This document shows, one piece after another, positions 1 through 7,962 of a stretch of 20,361 bases of DNA. The stretch comes from an uncultured Eubacteriales bacterium. GTDB taxonomy: Bacteria > Bacillota > Clostridia > Oscillospirales > CAG-272. The position numbers were made by a program, and so were the translations under genes. Position 1 is the stretch's first letter; every line of letters begins with the position of its first letter. The notes under the pieces were generated by a model. The model saw only the letters and a program-made list of their open reading frames with translations. It made no database searches and had not been told where the DNA came from. Location of the stretch: NCBI GenBank assembly GCA_958352145.1, contig CATWNM010000036.1, forward strand, positions 1 to 20,361, given 5' to 3'.

Positions 1-40
1 TAATATAAATTAAAGTATAAAAGGAGCGTTTTTTTACAAG

Positions 41-2674
41 ATGAAATTTTACTCCGAGAGCATCGACCGGGTTCTGGAAGAAACTTCGGCCAGCCGAGGG
101 GGGCTTGCTTCTTCTGAGGCGGAAAAGCGGCTGGCTGTCAACGGCAAAAATAAGCTGCGCGAGGCAAAAAAGGATTCGATTATCAAACAGTTCTTTAAGC
201 AGATGGCCGATCCTATGATTATCATTTTGCTGGTGGCGGCAGCAATCAGCGCGGTAACCTCGATTTACGAGGGAGAGGGCGTCGCGGACGTCGTTATCAT
301 TCTGTTCGTCGTCATTGTTAATGCAGTGCTCGGTGTTTATCAGGAAAATAAAGCGGAAAAAGCGATCGAAGCTCTTCAGGAGATGAGCGCGGCGACATCC
401 AAGGTGCTGCGTGACGGCGCGGTATGTCAGGTAAAGAGCGAGGATCTTGTGACGGGCGATATTGTCTTGCTGGAAGCGGGCGATTCTGTGCCGGCGGACG
501 GGCGGCTGATTGAAAACGCCAGCCTGAAGATCGAAGAAGCGGCACTGACCGGCGAGAGCGTTCCGGTTACAAAATTTATTGACATCATCGAGTTGCGGGA
601 GAAAAGGGAAGTTCCGCTTGGCGACCGCAAGAATATGGTTTATATGGGCAGCACGGTCGCCTATGGCCGCGGTACTTTTGTTGTGACCGCGACCGGTATG
701 GATACCGAGATGGGCAAGATCGCGGATGCGCTTGCGCGTGCGGAAGAAGGACAGACGCCTCTGCAGATCAAGCTGACGCAGCTTTCAAAAGTTTTAACCT
801 GGCTGGTGCTGGGGATTTGCGTGCTGATTTTCGGCGTTCAGCTGCTTCGCGACGGTTTTGCATTTGAGACGATCATGGATTCGTTTATGGTCGCTGTGTC
901 TTTAGCTGTGGCTGCGATTCCGGAAGGGCTTGCAGCGGTTGTGACGGTCGTGCTTTCGATCGGCGTGACCAATATGTCAAAGCGCAATGCGATCATACGG
1001 CGGCTGACTGCGGTGGAGACGCTGGGATGCGCACAGATCATTTGTTCGGATAAGACCGGTACGCTGACGCAGAATAAAATGACCGTCGTCGATTCGTTCG
1101 GAGGAGATGAAAAGCTACTGGCCAGCGCAATGGCGCTTTGCTCGGATGCGGAGCTTTCGGCGGACGGCACGGTGACCGGCGAGCCGACCGAGGCCGCGTT
1201 GGTGGCTTTTGCTGCAAAGCTTGGCCTGAAAAAGAATGAACTGAAAGAAAAATTTCCGCGCGCCGGCGAGGCACCGTTTGACAGCGGGCGCAAGATGATG
1301 TCCACCGTACATGCGGTAAACGGTAAATTCGTACAGTATACAAAAGGCGCGCCCGACGAGATCATACGCCGGTGCACGTCGTATTTGGAAAACGGCAGGG
1401 AAGTGCCGATGACCGAGGAGTACCGTGAGCGGATTTTAAAGGCCAATAAAACGATGGCAGATCGCGCGCTTCGTGTGCTGGCCGCAGCGTTTCGCATGTA
1501 TGATGCGGCGCCGAATTCTTATGAACCGGCCTCGCTGGAAAACCGGTTGTGCTTTATCGGCCTTTGCGGCATGATTGACCCCGTGCGTCCGGAAGTAAAG
1601 GACGCGATTGAGGAATGCAAGAGCGCCGGTATCCGCGCCATCATGATTACCGGAGATCATATCGATACGGCGGTGGCCATTGCAAAGGAACTCGGCATCC
1701 TTGTAGATGGTCGGCGCGCCATTACCGGTTCCGAACTGGATGAAATGAGCGACGAGGCTTTTTCGGAACAGTTCCGCGATATTGCGGTTTATGCGCGCGT
1801 GCAGCCGGAGCATAAAACCCGGATCGTCAATGCATGGCGCGGCGCAGGGTACGTGACGGCGATGACCGGCGACGGCGTAAACGACGCGCCTTCGATCAAG
1901 TCGGCGGATATCGGCGTAGGGATGGGGATTACCGGTACGGATGTGACCAAGAATGTCGCCGATATGGTGCTGGCGGATGATAACTTTGCGACGATTGTCG
2001 GCGCGGTAGAAGAGGGGCGCCGTATTTATGACAATATTCGGAAAGCGATCCAGTTTCTGCTCGGCTCCAATATGAGCGAGGTTATCAGTATTTTTGCCGC
2101 AACGCTGCTTGGTTTTACGATTTTACAGCCGGTACATTTGCTTTGGATTAATTTGGTCACCGATTGCTTCCCGGCGCTGGCGCTGGGGATGGAACGCGCG
2201 GAACCGGGTATTATGCAGCGCAAGCCCCGCTTGGCTAAGGCCGGAATTTTTTCGGGCGGCATGGGCGCGGATATCGCTTATCAGGGCGTAATGGTTTCTT
2301 TGCTGACGTTGGCCTCCTATTTTATCGGGCACTATATTGAAAGCGGTATTTGGGAGATTACAAACAGTGCGGACGGCATGACGATGGCGTTTTTGACAAT
2401 GAGTATGGCGGAGATTTTCCACAGCTTTAATATGCGCTCTCAGCGCGGCAGCATTTTCCGCCTCGGCAGTATGAACAAAGTGCTGAATCTTGCGGCCATC
2501 GGGAGCCTTGTCGCCACGACGCTGGTTTGCGAAGTGCCTTTCCTTGCGGATGCGTTCGGCTTTACTTCGGTTGATTTCTTTGAATATATCATTGCGATTG
2601 GGCTTGCTGCGCTTACGATTCCGATTGTTGAACTGATTAAAGTTTTTCAGCGGCGCGCTGCAAAATCCGCATAA
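41..2674 (+). CDS. P2-type cation-transporting ATPase, calcium-like
   Basis: ATP-driven membrane pump, most like bacterial SERCA/PMCA-type calcium ATPases, that would expel Ca2+ (or a similar cation). The 877 residues hold the whole family plan: actuator-domain TGES at 170-173, PEGL in the fourth membrane helix near 294-297, the phosphorylated Asp337 in DKTGTLT, and the hinge TGDGVNDAP at 609-617. Ion-site residues expected for calcium pumps are present: Glu295 in helix 4, Asn677 and Glu680 in helix 5 (SNMSEV), Asn704 and Asp708 in helix 6 (NLVTD). Length is normal for bacterial members. The start has a Shine-Dalgarno AAGGAG at 21-26, but with a long 14-nt spacer. The gene stands alone and ends in a terminator hairpin. 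Calcium as substrate is inferred from the ion-site residues; Mn2+ cannot be excluded. Confidence 0.93.
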   Translation: MKFYSESIDRVLEETSASRGGLASSEAEKRLAVNGKNKLREAKKDSIIKQFFKQMADPMIIILLVAAAISAVTSIYEGEGVADVVIILFVVIVNAVLGVYQENKAEKAIEALQEMSAATSKVLRDGAVCQVKSEDLVTGDIVLLEAGDSVPADGRLIENASLKIEEAALTGESVPVTKFIDIIELREKREVPLGDRKNMVYMGSTVAYGRGTFVVTATGMDTEMGKIADALARAEEGQTPLQIKLTQLSKVLTWLVLGICVLIFGVQLLRDGFAFETIMDSFMVAVSLAVAAIPEGLAAVVTVVLSIGVTNMSKRNAIIRRLTAVETLGCAQIICSDKTGTLTQNKMTVVDSFGGDEKLLASAMALCSDAELSADGTVTGEPTEAALVAFAAKLGLKKNELKEKFPRAGEAPFDSGRKMMSTVHAVNGKFVQYTKGAPDEIIRRCTSYLENGREVPMTEEYRERILKANKTMADRALRVLAAAFRMYDAAPNSYEPASLENRLCFIGLCGMIDPVRPEVKDAIEECKSAGIRAIMITGDHIDTAVAIAKELGILVDGRRAITGSELDEMSDEAFSEQFRDIAVYARVQPEHKTRIVNAWRGAGYVTAMTGDGVNDAPSIKSADIGVGMGITGTDVTKNVADMVLADDNFATIVGAVEEGRRIYDNIRKAIQFLLGSNMSEVISIFAATLLGFTILQPVHLLWINLVTDCFPALALGMERAEPGIMQRKPRLAKAGIFSGGMGADIAYQGVMVSLLTLASYFIGHYIESGIWEITNSADGMTMAFLTMSMAEIFHSFNMRSQRGSIFRLGSMNKVLNLAAIGSLVATTLVCEVPFLADAFGFTSVDFFEYIIAIGLAALTIPIVELIKVFQRRAAKSA

Positions 2675-2679
2675 TTTTT

Positions 2680-2718
2680 TCGAGCGCTCCGCTTGTATGA
2701 GACGGGGCGCTCGATCTT
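2680..2718 (+). terminator. Rho-independent terminator after the ATPase gene
   Basis: The arms TCGAGCGC (2680-2687) and GCGCTCGA (2707-2714) pair perfectly, with further CC/GG pairing inside, and are followed by TCTTTT. It starts six bases after the ATPase stop codon. Confidence 0.75.
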
Positions 2719-2804
2719 TTGGCGCGGATTTTTGTTGTTTTCTTGGCGTATTTGGTATGGTGTTTGCGAATCTTTGAAAAAATATAATTTTAATTGTTTT
2801 TTTC

Positions 2805-2833
2805 TTGACAGGAAAGGCATAAACTTCTATAAT
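2805..2833 (+). promoter_or_regulatory. Sigma-A promoter for the zinc-ribbon membrane protein gene
   Basis: TTGACA at 2805-2810 and TATAAT at 2828-2833 are perfect consensus hexamers separated by 17 bp. The transcript would have a leader of about 65 nt. No operator is evident. Confidence 0.85.
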
Positions 2834-2905
2834 AGAACTGTACCGTATATAGTGGATTGTCACTTGCCGGACAATTTGAAAAATTATGGATAGTGGGGGT
2901 ATTTT

Positions 2906-3409
2906 ATGTTCTGTCCAAAGTGCGGAAAAGAACTTTCAAACGACACAAAATTTTGTGACGCCTGTGGTGCATCGACTGCGGAGACCGGCAATGCATCCGG
3001 CGGGACTTCCTTTGAGAACAAAATGAAGAACCTTGGCAATACCGCCGATCGTACAAGTGAATTTGATTCCGGCGATATTGAGCGGAATAAGGTTCTTTCG
3101 TTGTTTTCCTATTTGGGAATTTTGCTTTTGATTCCGCTGCTGGCGACCAATAATTCAAAATATGCACGGTTTCATGTCAATCAGGGATTGATTCTGTTTA
3201 TTGTTGAAATCGCGTGGGGTGTGGTCTCCGGTATTTTGAGCGTCATTTTCGGTTTGACCGGCGTCACTGCTTTGGTGGCGTTGTTCTCGGTTGTCTCCGG
3301 CCTTGTGTCTCTTTTGCTGTTTGTTTTGGCCATCCTCGGCATTGTCAATGCTGTGACCGGAAAGGCTAAGGAACTGCCTGTGATCGGTAAGTTCAGACTG
3401 CTGAAATAA
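2906..3409 (+). CDS. Zinc-ribbon plus membrane-domain protein, DUF4870-like
   Basis: Small membrane protein of unknown function, 167 residues. The N-terminus is a zinc ribbon with two CxxC pairs (FCPKCG at Cys3/Cys6 and FCDACG at Cys17/Cys20). A polar, Ser/Gly/Asn-rich linker follows to about residue 55. The C-terminal half has hydrophobic segments at roughly 65-80, 90-110 and 115-150, with a YARFHVNQGL segment between the first two. That arrangement is typical of DUF4870/Tic20-like small membrane proteins, which often carry N-terminal zinc ribbons in Firmicutes. The ATG is preceded by a G-rich Shine-Dalgarno (GTGGGGGT). The gene is monocistronic, with a consensus promoter and a strong terminator. 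No specific function can be deduced; a membrane-stress or signalling role is only a guess. Confidence 0.85.
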   Translation: MFCPKCGKELSNDTKFCDACGASTAETGNASGGTSFENKMKNLGNTADRTSEFDSGDIERNKVLSLFSYLGILLLIPLLATNNSKYARFHVNQGLILFIVEIAWGVVSGILSVIFGLTGVTALVALFSVVSGLVSLLLFVLAILGIVNAVTGKAKELPVIGKFRLLK

Positions 3410-3435
3410 TTTCGCGTATTTTTACATAGCGGTAA

Positions 3436-3470
3436 AAGAAAAAGCCCCGTATGCCGCGGGGCTTTTTCTT
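3436..3470 (+). terminator. Rho-independent terminator after the zinc-ribbon gene
   Basis: The 14-bp arms at 3436-3449 and 3457-3470 pair perfectly (AAGAAAAAGCCCCG against CGGGGCTTTTTCTT) around a 7-nt loop, with the U-tract built into the 3' arm. It separates the zinc-ribbon gene from nrdG. Confidence 0.9.
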
Positions 3471-3551
3471 CGCGGACGGCATTTCGGCATGTTGTTGATT
3501 TGGCTGCGGCGCTTCGCAGAGCGGTGACGAGCTTTTTGGGGGGGAGATATC

Positions 3552-4244
3552 ATGCGGATTGAGGCAATGCAGAAACTGACGCTGCTTGATTTTCCGGGCA
3601 AGACTGCGGCTATTTTGTTTACGTACGGGTGCAATCTTCGCTGTCCGTTTTGTCATAATGCCGGGCTGGTGGTCCGCCCGGCTGCTGCGGAAGTGACGGA
3701 GACGGAAATTTTGTCTTTTCTGCAAAAGCGGAAAGGACTCCTGGACGGTGTCGTGCTGACCGGGGGAGAGCCGCTTCTTTGGCCGGATGCAGGGGATTTA
3801 CTTCAAAAGATCCGCACGCTCGGTTATGCGGTCAAGCTTGATACCAACGGTACGTTCCCGGAGCGTCTGCGCATGCTGGTTGATTCGGGTTTGGTCGATT
3901 ATGTCGCGATGGATATAAAAAATGCCCCCGAAAAATATGCAGAGACCGCGGGAGTGGCGCCCGAGGCGCTTTCCGGCGTTCAGGCGTCGGTATCTTTTTT
4001 GCTGTCCGGACGTGTGGACTACGAATTTCGCACGACAGTGACCGGCGCTTTTCATACGCCAAAAGATTTTGAATCGATCGGCAGATGGATCGCCGGTGCT
4101 AAGCGGTATTTTTTACAGCCTTTTCGGGATTCGGGCGATCTTGTGGGCAGCGGCAGCTTTGCTGTTTCCGACGCGCTGCTTGACGCTTGTCTGGCCGCCG
4201 TGCGCCCGTTTGTGCAGTCGGCCGTATGCCGCGGCAGGCAGTAA
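3552..4244 (+). CDS. nrdG: Anaerobic ribonucleotide reductase activating protein, radical SAM
   Basis: Radical-SAM activase that uses a [4Fe-4S] cluster and S-adenosylmethionine to install the glycyl radical on NrdD. The 230-residue protein has the cluster motif CNLRCPFC (Cys27, Cys31, Cys34; CxxxCxxC) and the SAM-binding GGEP at 71-74. The opening MQKLTLLDFPGKTA resembles the NrdG2/TIGR02495-type activases. The start is supported by a GGGGGAGAT Shine-Dalgarno just upstream. It lies ahead of nrdD on the same strand, but 221 bp away and with a separate promoter for nrdD. A strong terminator precedes it, and I see no convincing promoter in 3471-3551, so how it is transcribed is unclear. The partner assignment rests on proximity; some NrdG2-like proteins serve other glycyl radical enzymes. 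Confidence 0.88.
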   Translation: MRIEAMQKLTLLDFPGKTAAILFTYGCNLRCPFCHNAGLVVRPAAAEVTETEILSFLQKRKGLLDGVVLTGGEPLLWPDAGDLLQKIRTLGYAVKLDTNGTFPERLRMLVDSGLVDYVAMDIKNAPEKYAETAGVAPEALSGVQASVSFLLSGRVDYEFRTTVTGAFHTPKDFESIGRWIAGAKRYFLQPFRDSGDLVGSGSFAVSDALLDACLAAVRPFVQSAVCRGRQ

Positions 4245-4315
4245 GCGGCGTAGAAAACGGCGTGGTTCTGCATGGCCAAAACGGCCGCTGTGCGGCGCGC
4301 GGCTCTATGCTTTGT

Positions 4316-4363
4316 ATACAATATGTAGTATGTGGTACGAAAAAAATAATCAAAATATTGTGG
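4316..4363 (+). promoter_or_regulatory. Tandem NrdR-like boxes upstream of nrdD
   Basis: Two 16-bp sites, ATACAATATGTAGTAT at 4316-4331 and AATCAAAATATTGTGG at 4348-4363, each fit the core of the NrdR consensus (acaCwAtATaTwGtgt) with few mismatches. Their starts are 32 bp apart, about three helical turns, and the 16-bp linker is the classic NrdR arrangement. They lie directly upstream of the nrdD -35 box. NrdR is known to repress ribonucleotide reductase genes; its own gene is not in this window. Confidence 0.72.
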
Positions 4364-4369
4364 TTTGTA

Positions 4370-4398
4370 TTGACAAGCCGTCCAAACTGTGGTATCGT
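4370..4398 (+). promoter_or_regulatory. Promoter for nrdD and the thioredoxin reductase gene
   Basis: TTGACA at 4370-4375 and TATCGT at 4393-4398 are separated by 17 bp. The leader would be about 60 nt. The -35 box begins six bases after the second NrdR-like box, a geometry suited to repression. Confidence 0.75.
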
Positions 4399-4465
4399 AT
4401 AAACGCTGACAGTTTTCCGCCGGATCGTTTTGGGCGGACTAGATACGACAGGAGGACGGCTTTTT

Positions 4466-6850
4466 ATGTATCATGTAAAAAAACGGGACAACAAAATTGT
4501 AGATTTTGACCTTTCTAAGATTTCCAAGGCTATTGAAATGGCTTTTGAAGCCTGCGAGGTGAATTTTCATCCAAGCGTGATCGATTTTTTGGCGCTGAAA
4601 GTCACGGCGGACTTTGAGCCCAAGATCAAAGACGGTTTGATCTCTGTCGAGGATATTCAGGACAGCGTGGAAGCGGTGCTTGTGCAGGGCGGCTATGCGG
4701 AGGTGGCTAAGGCCTATATTCTGTATCGCCGGCAGCGCGAAAAACTGCGCAATATGAAATCCACGATTTTGGATTATAAGGAGATCGTCGACAGTTACGT
4801 CAAAGTGACCGATTGGCGCGTTAAGGAAAATTCGACCGTGACGTATTCGGTCGGCGGCCTGATTCTCAGCAATTCTGGGGCGATTACGGCCAATTACTGG
4901 CTTTCCGAAATCTATGACGATGAAATTGCGCAGGCGCATCGGAATGCGGATATCCACATCCATGATTTGTCCATGCTGACCGGATACTGCGCCGGATGGT
5001 CTTTGAAGCAGCTAATTAAAGAAGGGCTTGGCGGCATTCCCGGCAAAATGACCTCTTCTCCTGCAAAGCATCTCTCTGTGCTCTGCAATCAAATGGTCAA
5101 TTTCCTTGGCATTATGCAGAACGAGTGGGCGGGCGCGCAGGCATTTTCCTCGTTCGATACTTATCTTGCTCCTTTCGTAAAGGCGGATAATCTGAACTAC
5201 GATCAGGTGAAAAAGAGTCTGGAGGCGTTTGTATACGGTGTGAATACGCCTTCACGCTGGGGTACGCAGGCACCGTTTTCCAATATTACGCTGGATTGGA
5301 CTGTACCGAAAGATATGGAAAATATGCCCGCGCTGGTCGGCGGCAAGGAGATGGATTTCACCTATGGCGACTGCAAGGCGGAAATGGATCTGATCAATAA
5401 GGCCTTTATTGAGATTATGATTGAGGGCGATGCCAACGGCCGCGGCTTCCAGTATCCGATTCCGACGTATTCGATCACGCGTGAGTTTGACTGGTCGGAG
5501 ACGGAGAATAATCGGCTTCTGTTTGAAATGACGAGCAAATACGGCACGCCGTATTTTTCCAATTATATCAACAGCGACATGGAGCCAAGCGACGTGCGTT
5601 CGATGTGTTGCCGCCTACGTCTGGACCTGCGTGAACTGCGCAAAAAATCGGGCGGCTTTTTCGGGAGCGGGGAAAGCACCGGTTCGGTCGGCGTCGTAAC
5701 CATCAATATGCCGCGCATCGCGTACCTTTCGGCTGACAGCGCGGAATTTTATAAACGTCTCGACCATATGATGGACGTAGCCGCGCGCTCGTTGAATATC
5801 AAGCGCAAAGTGATTACAAAGCTTTTGAACGAAGGATTGTATCCGTATACCAAGCGCTATCTCGGCACTTTTGAAAATCATTTTTCCACAATCGGGCTGA
5901 TCGGTATGAACGAAGCTTGTCTCAACGCCCGTTGGATCCGTAAGGATTTGACCGAATCCGAGGCGCAGGCGTTTACCAAAGATGTGCTGAACCATATGCG
6001 GGAGCGCTTGTCGGATTATCAGGAGAAATACGGAGATCTGTACAATTTGGAGGCGACCCCGGCTGAATCTACGACGTATCGCTTGGCAAAGCATGATGTC
6101 CGGCGTTATCCCGACATTATCACGGCTGGCGGCGCCGAAGGCGCGCCCTATTATACCAATAGTTCTCACTTGCCGGTCGGTTATACCGATGATCTGTTTT
6201 CGGCTCTGGATATTCAGGACGAATTGCAGACGCTGTATACCTCGGGTACGGTATTCCATTCGTTTATCGGTGAAAAACTGCCCGATTGGAAAGCAGCCGC
6301 GCTTTTGGTGCGTAAAATCGCCGAAAATTATAAACTACCATATTATACGATATCTCCTACATATTCGATTTGCAAGGCGCACGGTTATCTTGCTGGTGAA
6401 CAGTACACTTGCCCGCATTGCGGTGAAAAAACAGAGGTATACAGCCGCATTACCGGCTATTACCGGCCCGTGCAGAATTGGAACGACGGCAAGGCGCATG
6501 AGTTTAAGGACCGGCGCGAATATGATATTGCAGCCAGCGTGCTGAAACGGCACGGGATTCCTGAGCCGGACATGCCGGAGGAGGCTGCGGCGTGTCCAGA
6601 AGCCGAAACGGCGGTGTTGTTTGCGACAAAGACCTGCCCGAACTGTAAGATCGCAGCAAAGCTTTTGGACGATGCCGGCATTGGTTACGAAAAACTTTTC
6701 GTCGAGGACAATAAGGAACTTGCCGCATCGCTTGGTTTAAAGCAAGCGCCGACGCTCGTCGTTACCGGCGTGGGAAGCGAACGGAAGTTTGCGGGTGTTG
6801 CCGGTATACGAACCTATATTGCGCAAAAAGGAAGCTGTGTCCATGTATGA
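4466..6850 (+). CDS. nrdD: Class III anaerobic ribonucleotide reductase with fused C-terminal redoxin
   Basis: Glycyl radical enzyme that reduces ribonucleoside triphosphates to deoxynucleotides without oxygen. The 794 residues comprise an N-terminal ATP-cone (about 1-95), the catalytic barrel, a zinc site with Cys636, His639, Cys649 and Cys652, and the radical Gly664 in RITGYYRPVQNW. Cys175 in TGYCAGW is the likely thiyl radical residue, and a Cys381-Cys382 doublet (SMCCRL) lies in the barrel. Unusually, residues about 715-794 form a glutaredoxin/thioredoxin-like domain with CPNC (Cys724, Cys727) and a cis-Pro-like QAPTLVV segment. This suggests electrons come from a disulfide relay, as in redoxin-dependent class III enzymes, rather than from formate. 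The ATG at 4466 has AGGAGG at 4450-4455, so a longer upstream in-frame reading is unlikely. The stop overlaps the next gene by 8 nt. Confidence 0.95.
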   Translation: MYHVKKRDNKIVDFDLSKISKAIEMAFEACEVNFHPSVIDFLALKVTADFEPKIKDGLISVEDIQDSVEAVLVQGGYAEVAKAYILYRRQREKLRNMKSTILDYKEIVDSYVKVTDWRVKENSTVTYSVGGLILSNSGAITANYWLSEIYDDEIAQAHRNADIHIHDLSMLTGYCAGWSLKQLIKEGLGGIPGKMTSSPAKHLSVLCNQMVNFLGIMQNEWAGAQAFSSFDTYLAPFVKADNLNYDQVKKSLEAFVYGVNTPSRWGTQAPFSNITLDWTVPKDMENMPALVGGKEMDFTYGDCKAEMDLINKAFIEIMIEGDANGRGFQYPIPTYSITREFDWSETENNRLLFEMTSKYGTPYFSNYINSDMEPSDVRSMCCRLRLDLRELRKKSGGFFGSGESTGSVGVVTINMPRIAYLSADSAEFYKRLDHMMDVAARSLNIKRKVITKLLNEGLYPYTKRYLGTFENHFSTIGLIGMNEACLNARWIRKDLTESEAQAFTKDVLNHMRERLSDYQEKYGDLYNLEATPAESTTYRLAKHDVRRYPDIITAGGAEGAPYYTNSSHLPVGYTDDLFSALDIQDELQTLYTSGTVFHSFIGEKLPDWKAAALLVRKIAENYKLPYYTISPTYSICKAHGYLAGEQYTCPHCGEKTEVYSRITGYYRPVQNWNDGKAHEFKDRREYDIAASVLKRHGIPEPDMPEEAAACPEAETAVLFATKTCPNCKIAAKLLDDAGIGYEKLFVEDNKELAASLGLKQAPTLVVTGVGSERKFAGVAGIRTYIAQKGSCVHV

Positions 6851-7742
6851 TGTCATTGTGGTCGGCGGCGGCCCCGCGGGGTTGACCGCCGCCCTGTATG
6901 CCTGCCGCGGAGGCAGACGGGTTTTGATTATTGAAAAAGGCGGATTCGGCGGACAGATGACCTATTCTCCCAAAATAGAAAATTATCCGGGATTTATTTC
7001 GGTCAGCGGCAGTGAACTTGCCGATCGTATGGTAGAACAGGTGCTGGCTCAGGGCGCGCAGGTAGAGGTCGCCGAAGTGACGGCGCTGCGGGACGGAGAT
7101 GTCAAAACCGTCGTAACGGATGCTGGGGAATATACGGCGAAAGCAGTGATTTTGGCTACAGGTGCGAAGCACCGTTTACTCGGTGTGCCGGGCGAAGAGA
7201 AGTATATCGGCGACGGTATTTCTTTCTGCGCAGTTTGCGACGGCGCTTTTTACGAGGGGAAAACGGTTGCGGTGGTCGGCGGCGGGAACTCGGCGCTCCA
7301 AGAGGCGCTCCTGCTTTGTCAAAATTGTAAAACGGTTTTGGTGATACAGAATCTTGACTTTTTTACCGGAGAGCGGCGCTTGATTGAGCGCCTTGGCGCT
7401 CAGCCGAATGTCCAGATCTATTTTGGCTCTACGGTAAAAGAATTTTGCGGCGACGCGGTGCTCAAAACGGTGCGGATTGCGGATGCCGGTGGTGTCGAGC
7501 AGATGCTGTCTGTAGACGGGGTGTTTATCGCGGTAGGGCTTGCGCCCGAAAACGAGGCGTTTTCGAATGTTGTTCGGTTGGAGGACGGCTATATTCTGGC
7601 GGCCGAGAACGGCTTTTCCGGTACGCCTGGAATTTTTGCTGCGGGAGATTGCTGCAAAAAACAAGTGCGGCAGATTGCCACGGCGATTTCGGATGGCGCT
7701 GGCGCCGCACTTGCCGCCTGCGCGTATATTGAAGAAAGATAA
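6843..7742 (+). CDS. Thioredoxin-reductase-like flavoprotein
   Basis: FAD-dependent disulfide reductase of 300 residues, the usual size for low-molecular-weight thioredoxin reductases. It has the FAD motif VGGGPAGLTAALYA (7-20), the redox pair CAVC (Cys129/Cys132), a second nucleotide fold GGGNSA (147-152) and the C-terminal GIFAAGDCC FAD motif. Where NADPH-dependent enzymes carry HRRxxFR, this one has QNLDFFTGE (169-177), so the NADPH 2'-phosphate contacts appear to be missing; NADH or another donor is possible. Its ATG lies inside the end of nrdD (8-nt overlap, AGGA at 6829-6832), so the two are translationally coupled. The obvious substrate is the redoxin domain fused to NrdD. The reductase family is certain; donor and substrate are inferred. 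Confidence 0.92.
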   Translation: MYDVIVVGGGPAGLTAALYACRGGRRVLIIEKGGFGGQMTYSPKIENYPGFISVSGSELADRMVEQVLAQGAQVEVAEVTALRDGDVKTVVTDAGEYTAKAVILATGAKHRLLGVPGEEKYIGDGISFCAVCDGAFYEGKTVAVVGGGNSALQEALLLCQNCKTVLVIQNLDFFTGERRLIERLGAQPNVQIYFGSTVKEFCGDAVLKTVRIADAGGVEQMLSVDGVFIAVGLAPENEAFSNVVRLEDGYILAAENGFSGTPGIFAAGDCCKKQVRQIATAISDGAGAALAACAYIEER

Positions 7743-7767
7743 GTCTTTCATTTTGCTTTTCAAAAAG

Positions 7768-7809
7768 CGCCCAGCCCGTTTCGAATAACCGAAACAGGCT
7801 GGGCGTTAT
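7768..7809 (+). terminator. Rho-independent terminator of the nrdD operon
   Basis: CGCCCAGCC at 7768-7776 pairs with GGCTGGGCG at 7797-7805, continued by CGTTTCG against CGAAAC, giving a long stem with a small loop. TTATT follows. It closes the nrdD-reductase unit. Confidence 0.85.
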
Positions 7810-7888
7810 TATAAGTTTTCAAGACAAAAAAGAACTGGAACCTTATCGGTTTCCATGACGGTTGGAATACAAAAATTTTAGAAAAAAC

Positions 7889-7916
7889 TTGACAATGAAG
7901 AAAAAAAGCGTATAAT
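7889..7916 (+). promoter_or_regulatory. Sigma-A promoter of the rubrerythrin gene
   Basis: Consensus TTGACA at 7889-7894 and TATAAT at 7911-7916, with a 16-bp spacer. Transcription should begin near 7923. Confidence 0.88.
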
Positions 7917-7926
7917 AGAGATATAT

Positions 7927-7943
7927 TTAGGAATTATTCCTAA
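7927..7943. promoter_or_regulatory. Palindromic operator at the rubrerythrin start site
   Basis: TTAGGAATTATTCCTAA is a perfect inverted repeat, 8 bp on each side of one central base. It begins about ten bases after the -10 box, so a bound protein would block transcription. The inner AAT-N-ATT fits the 7-1-7 layout of Fur/PerR-family boxes, and PerR is known to control rubrerythrin-type genes in clostridia. The outer TTAGG...CCTAA also resembles DtxR-type sites. The binding protein is unknown. Confidence 0.65.
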
Positions 7944-7962
7944 AAATATAGGAGGAACGACA

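Noticed and set aside
838..1497. 219-codon open frame on the minus strand inside the ATPase gene
   Set aside because: It is a Ser-rich, low-complexity shadow of the well-supported ATPase frame, with no family motif or ribosome binding site.
4430..4465. Twelve-codon N-terminal extension of NrdD
   Set aside because: AGGAGG at 4450-4455 is correctly placed for ATG 4466, and the extension would lie over that site.
4069..4509. 146-codon plus-strand frame spanning the end of nrdG, the nrdD promoter and the start of nrdD
   Set aside because: It overlaps both genes in another frame and runs through the promoter and NrdR boxes; the composition looks non-coding.
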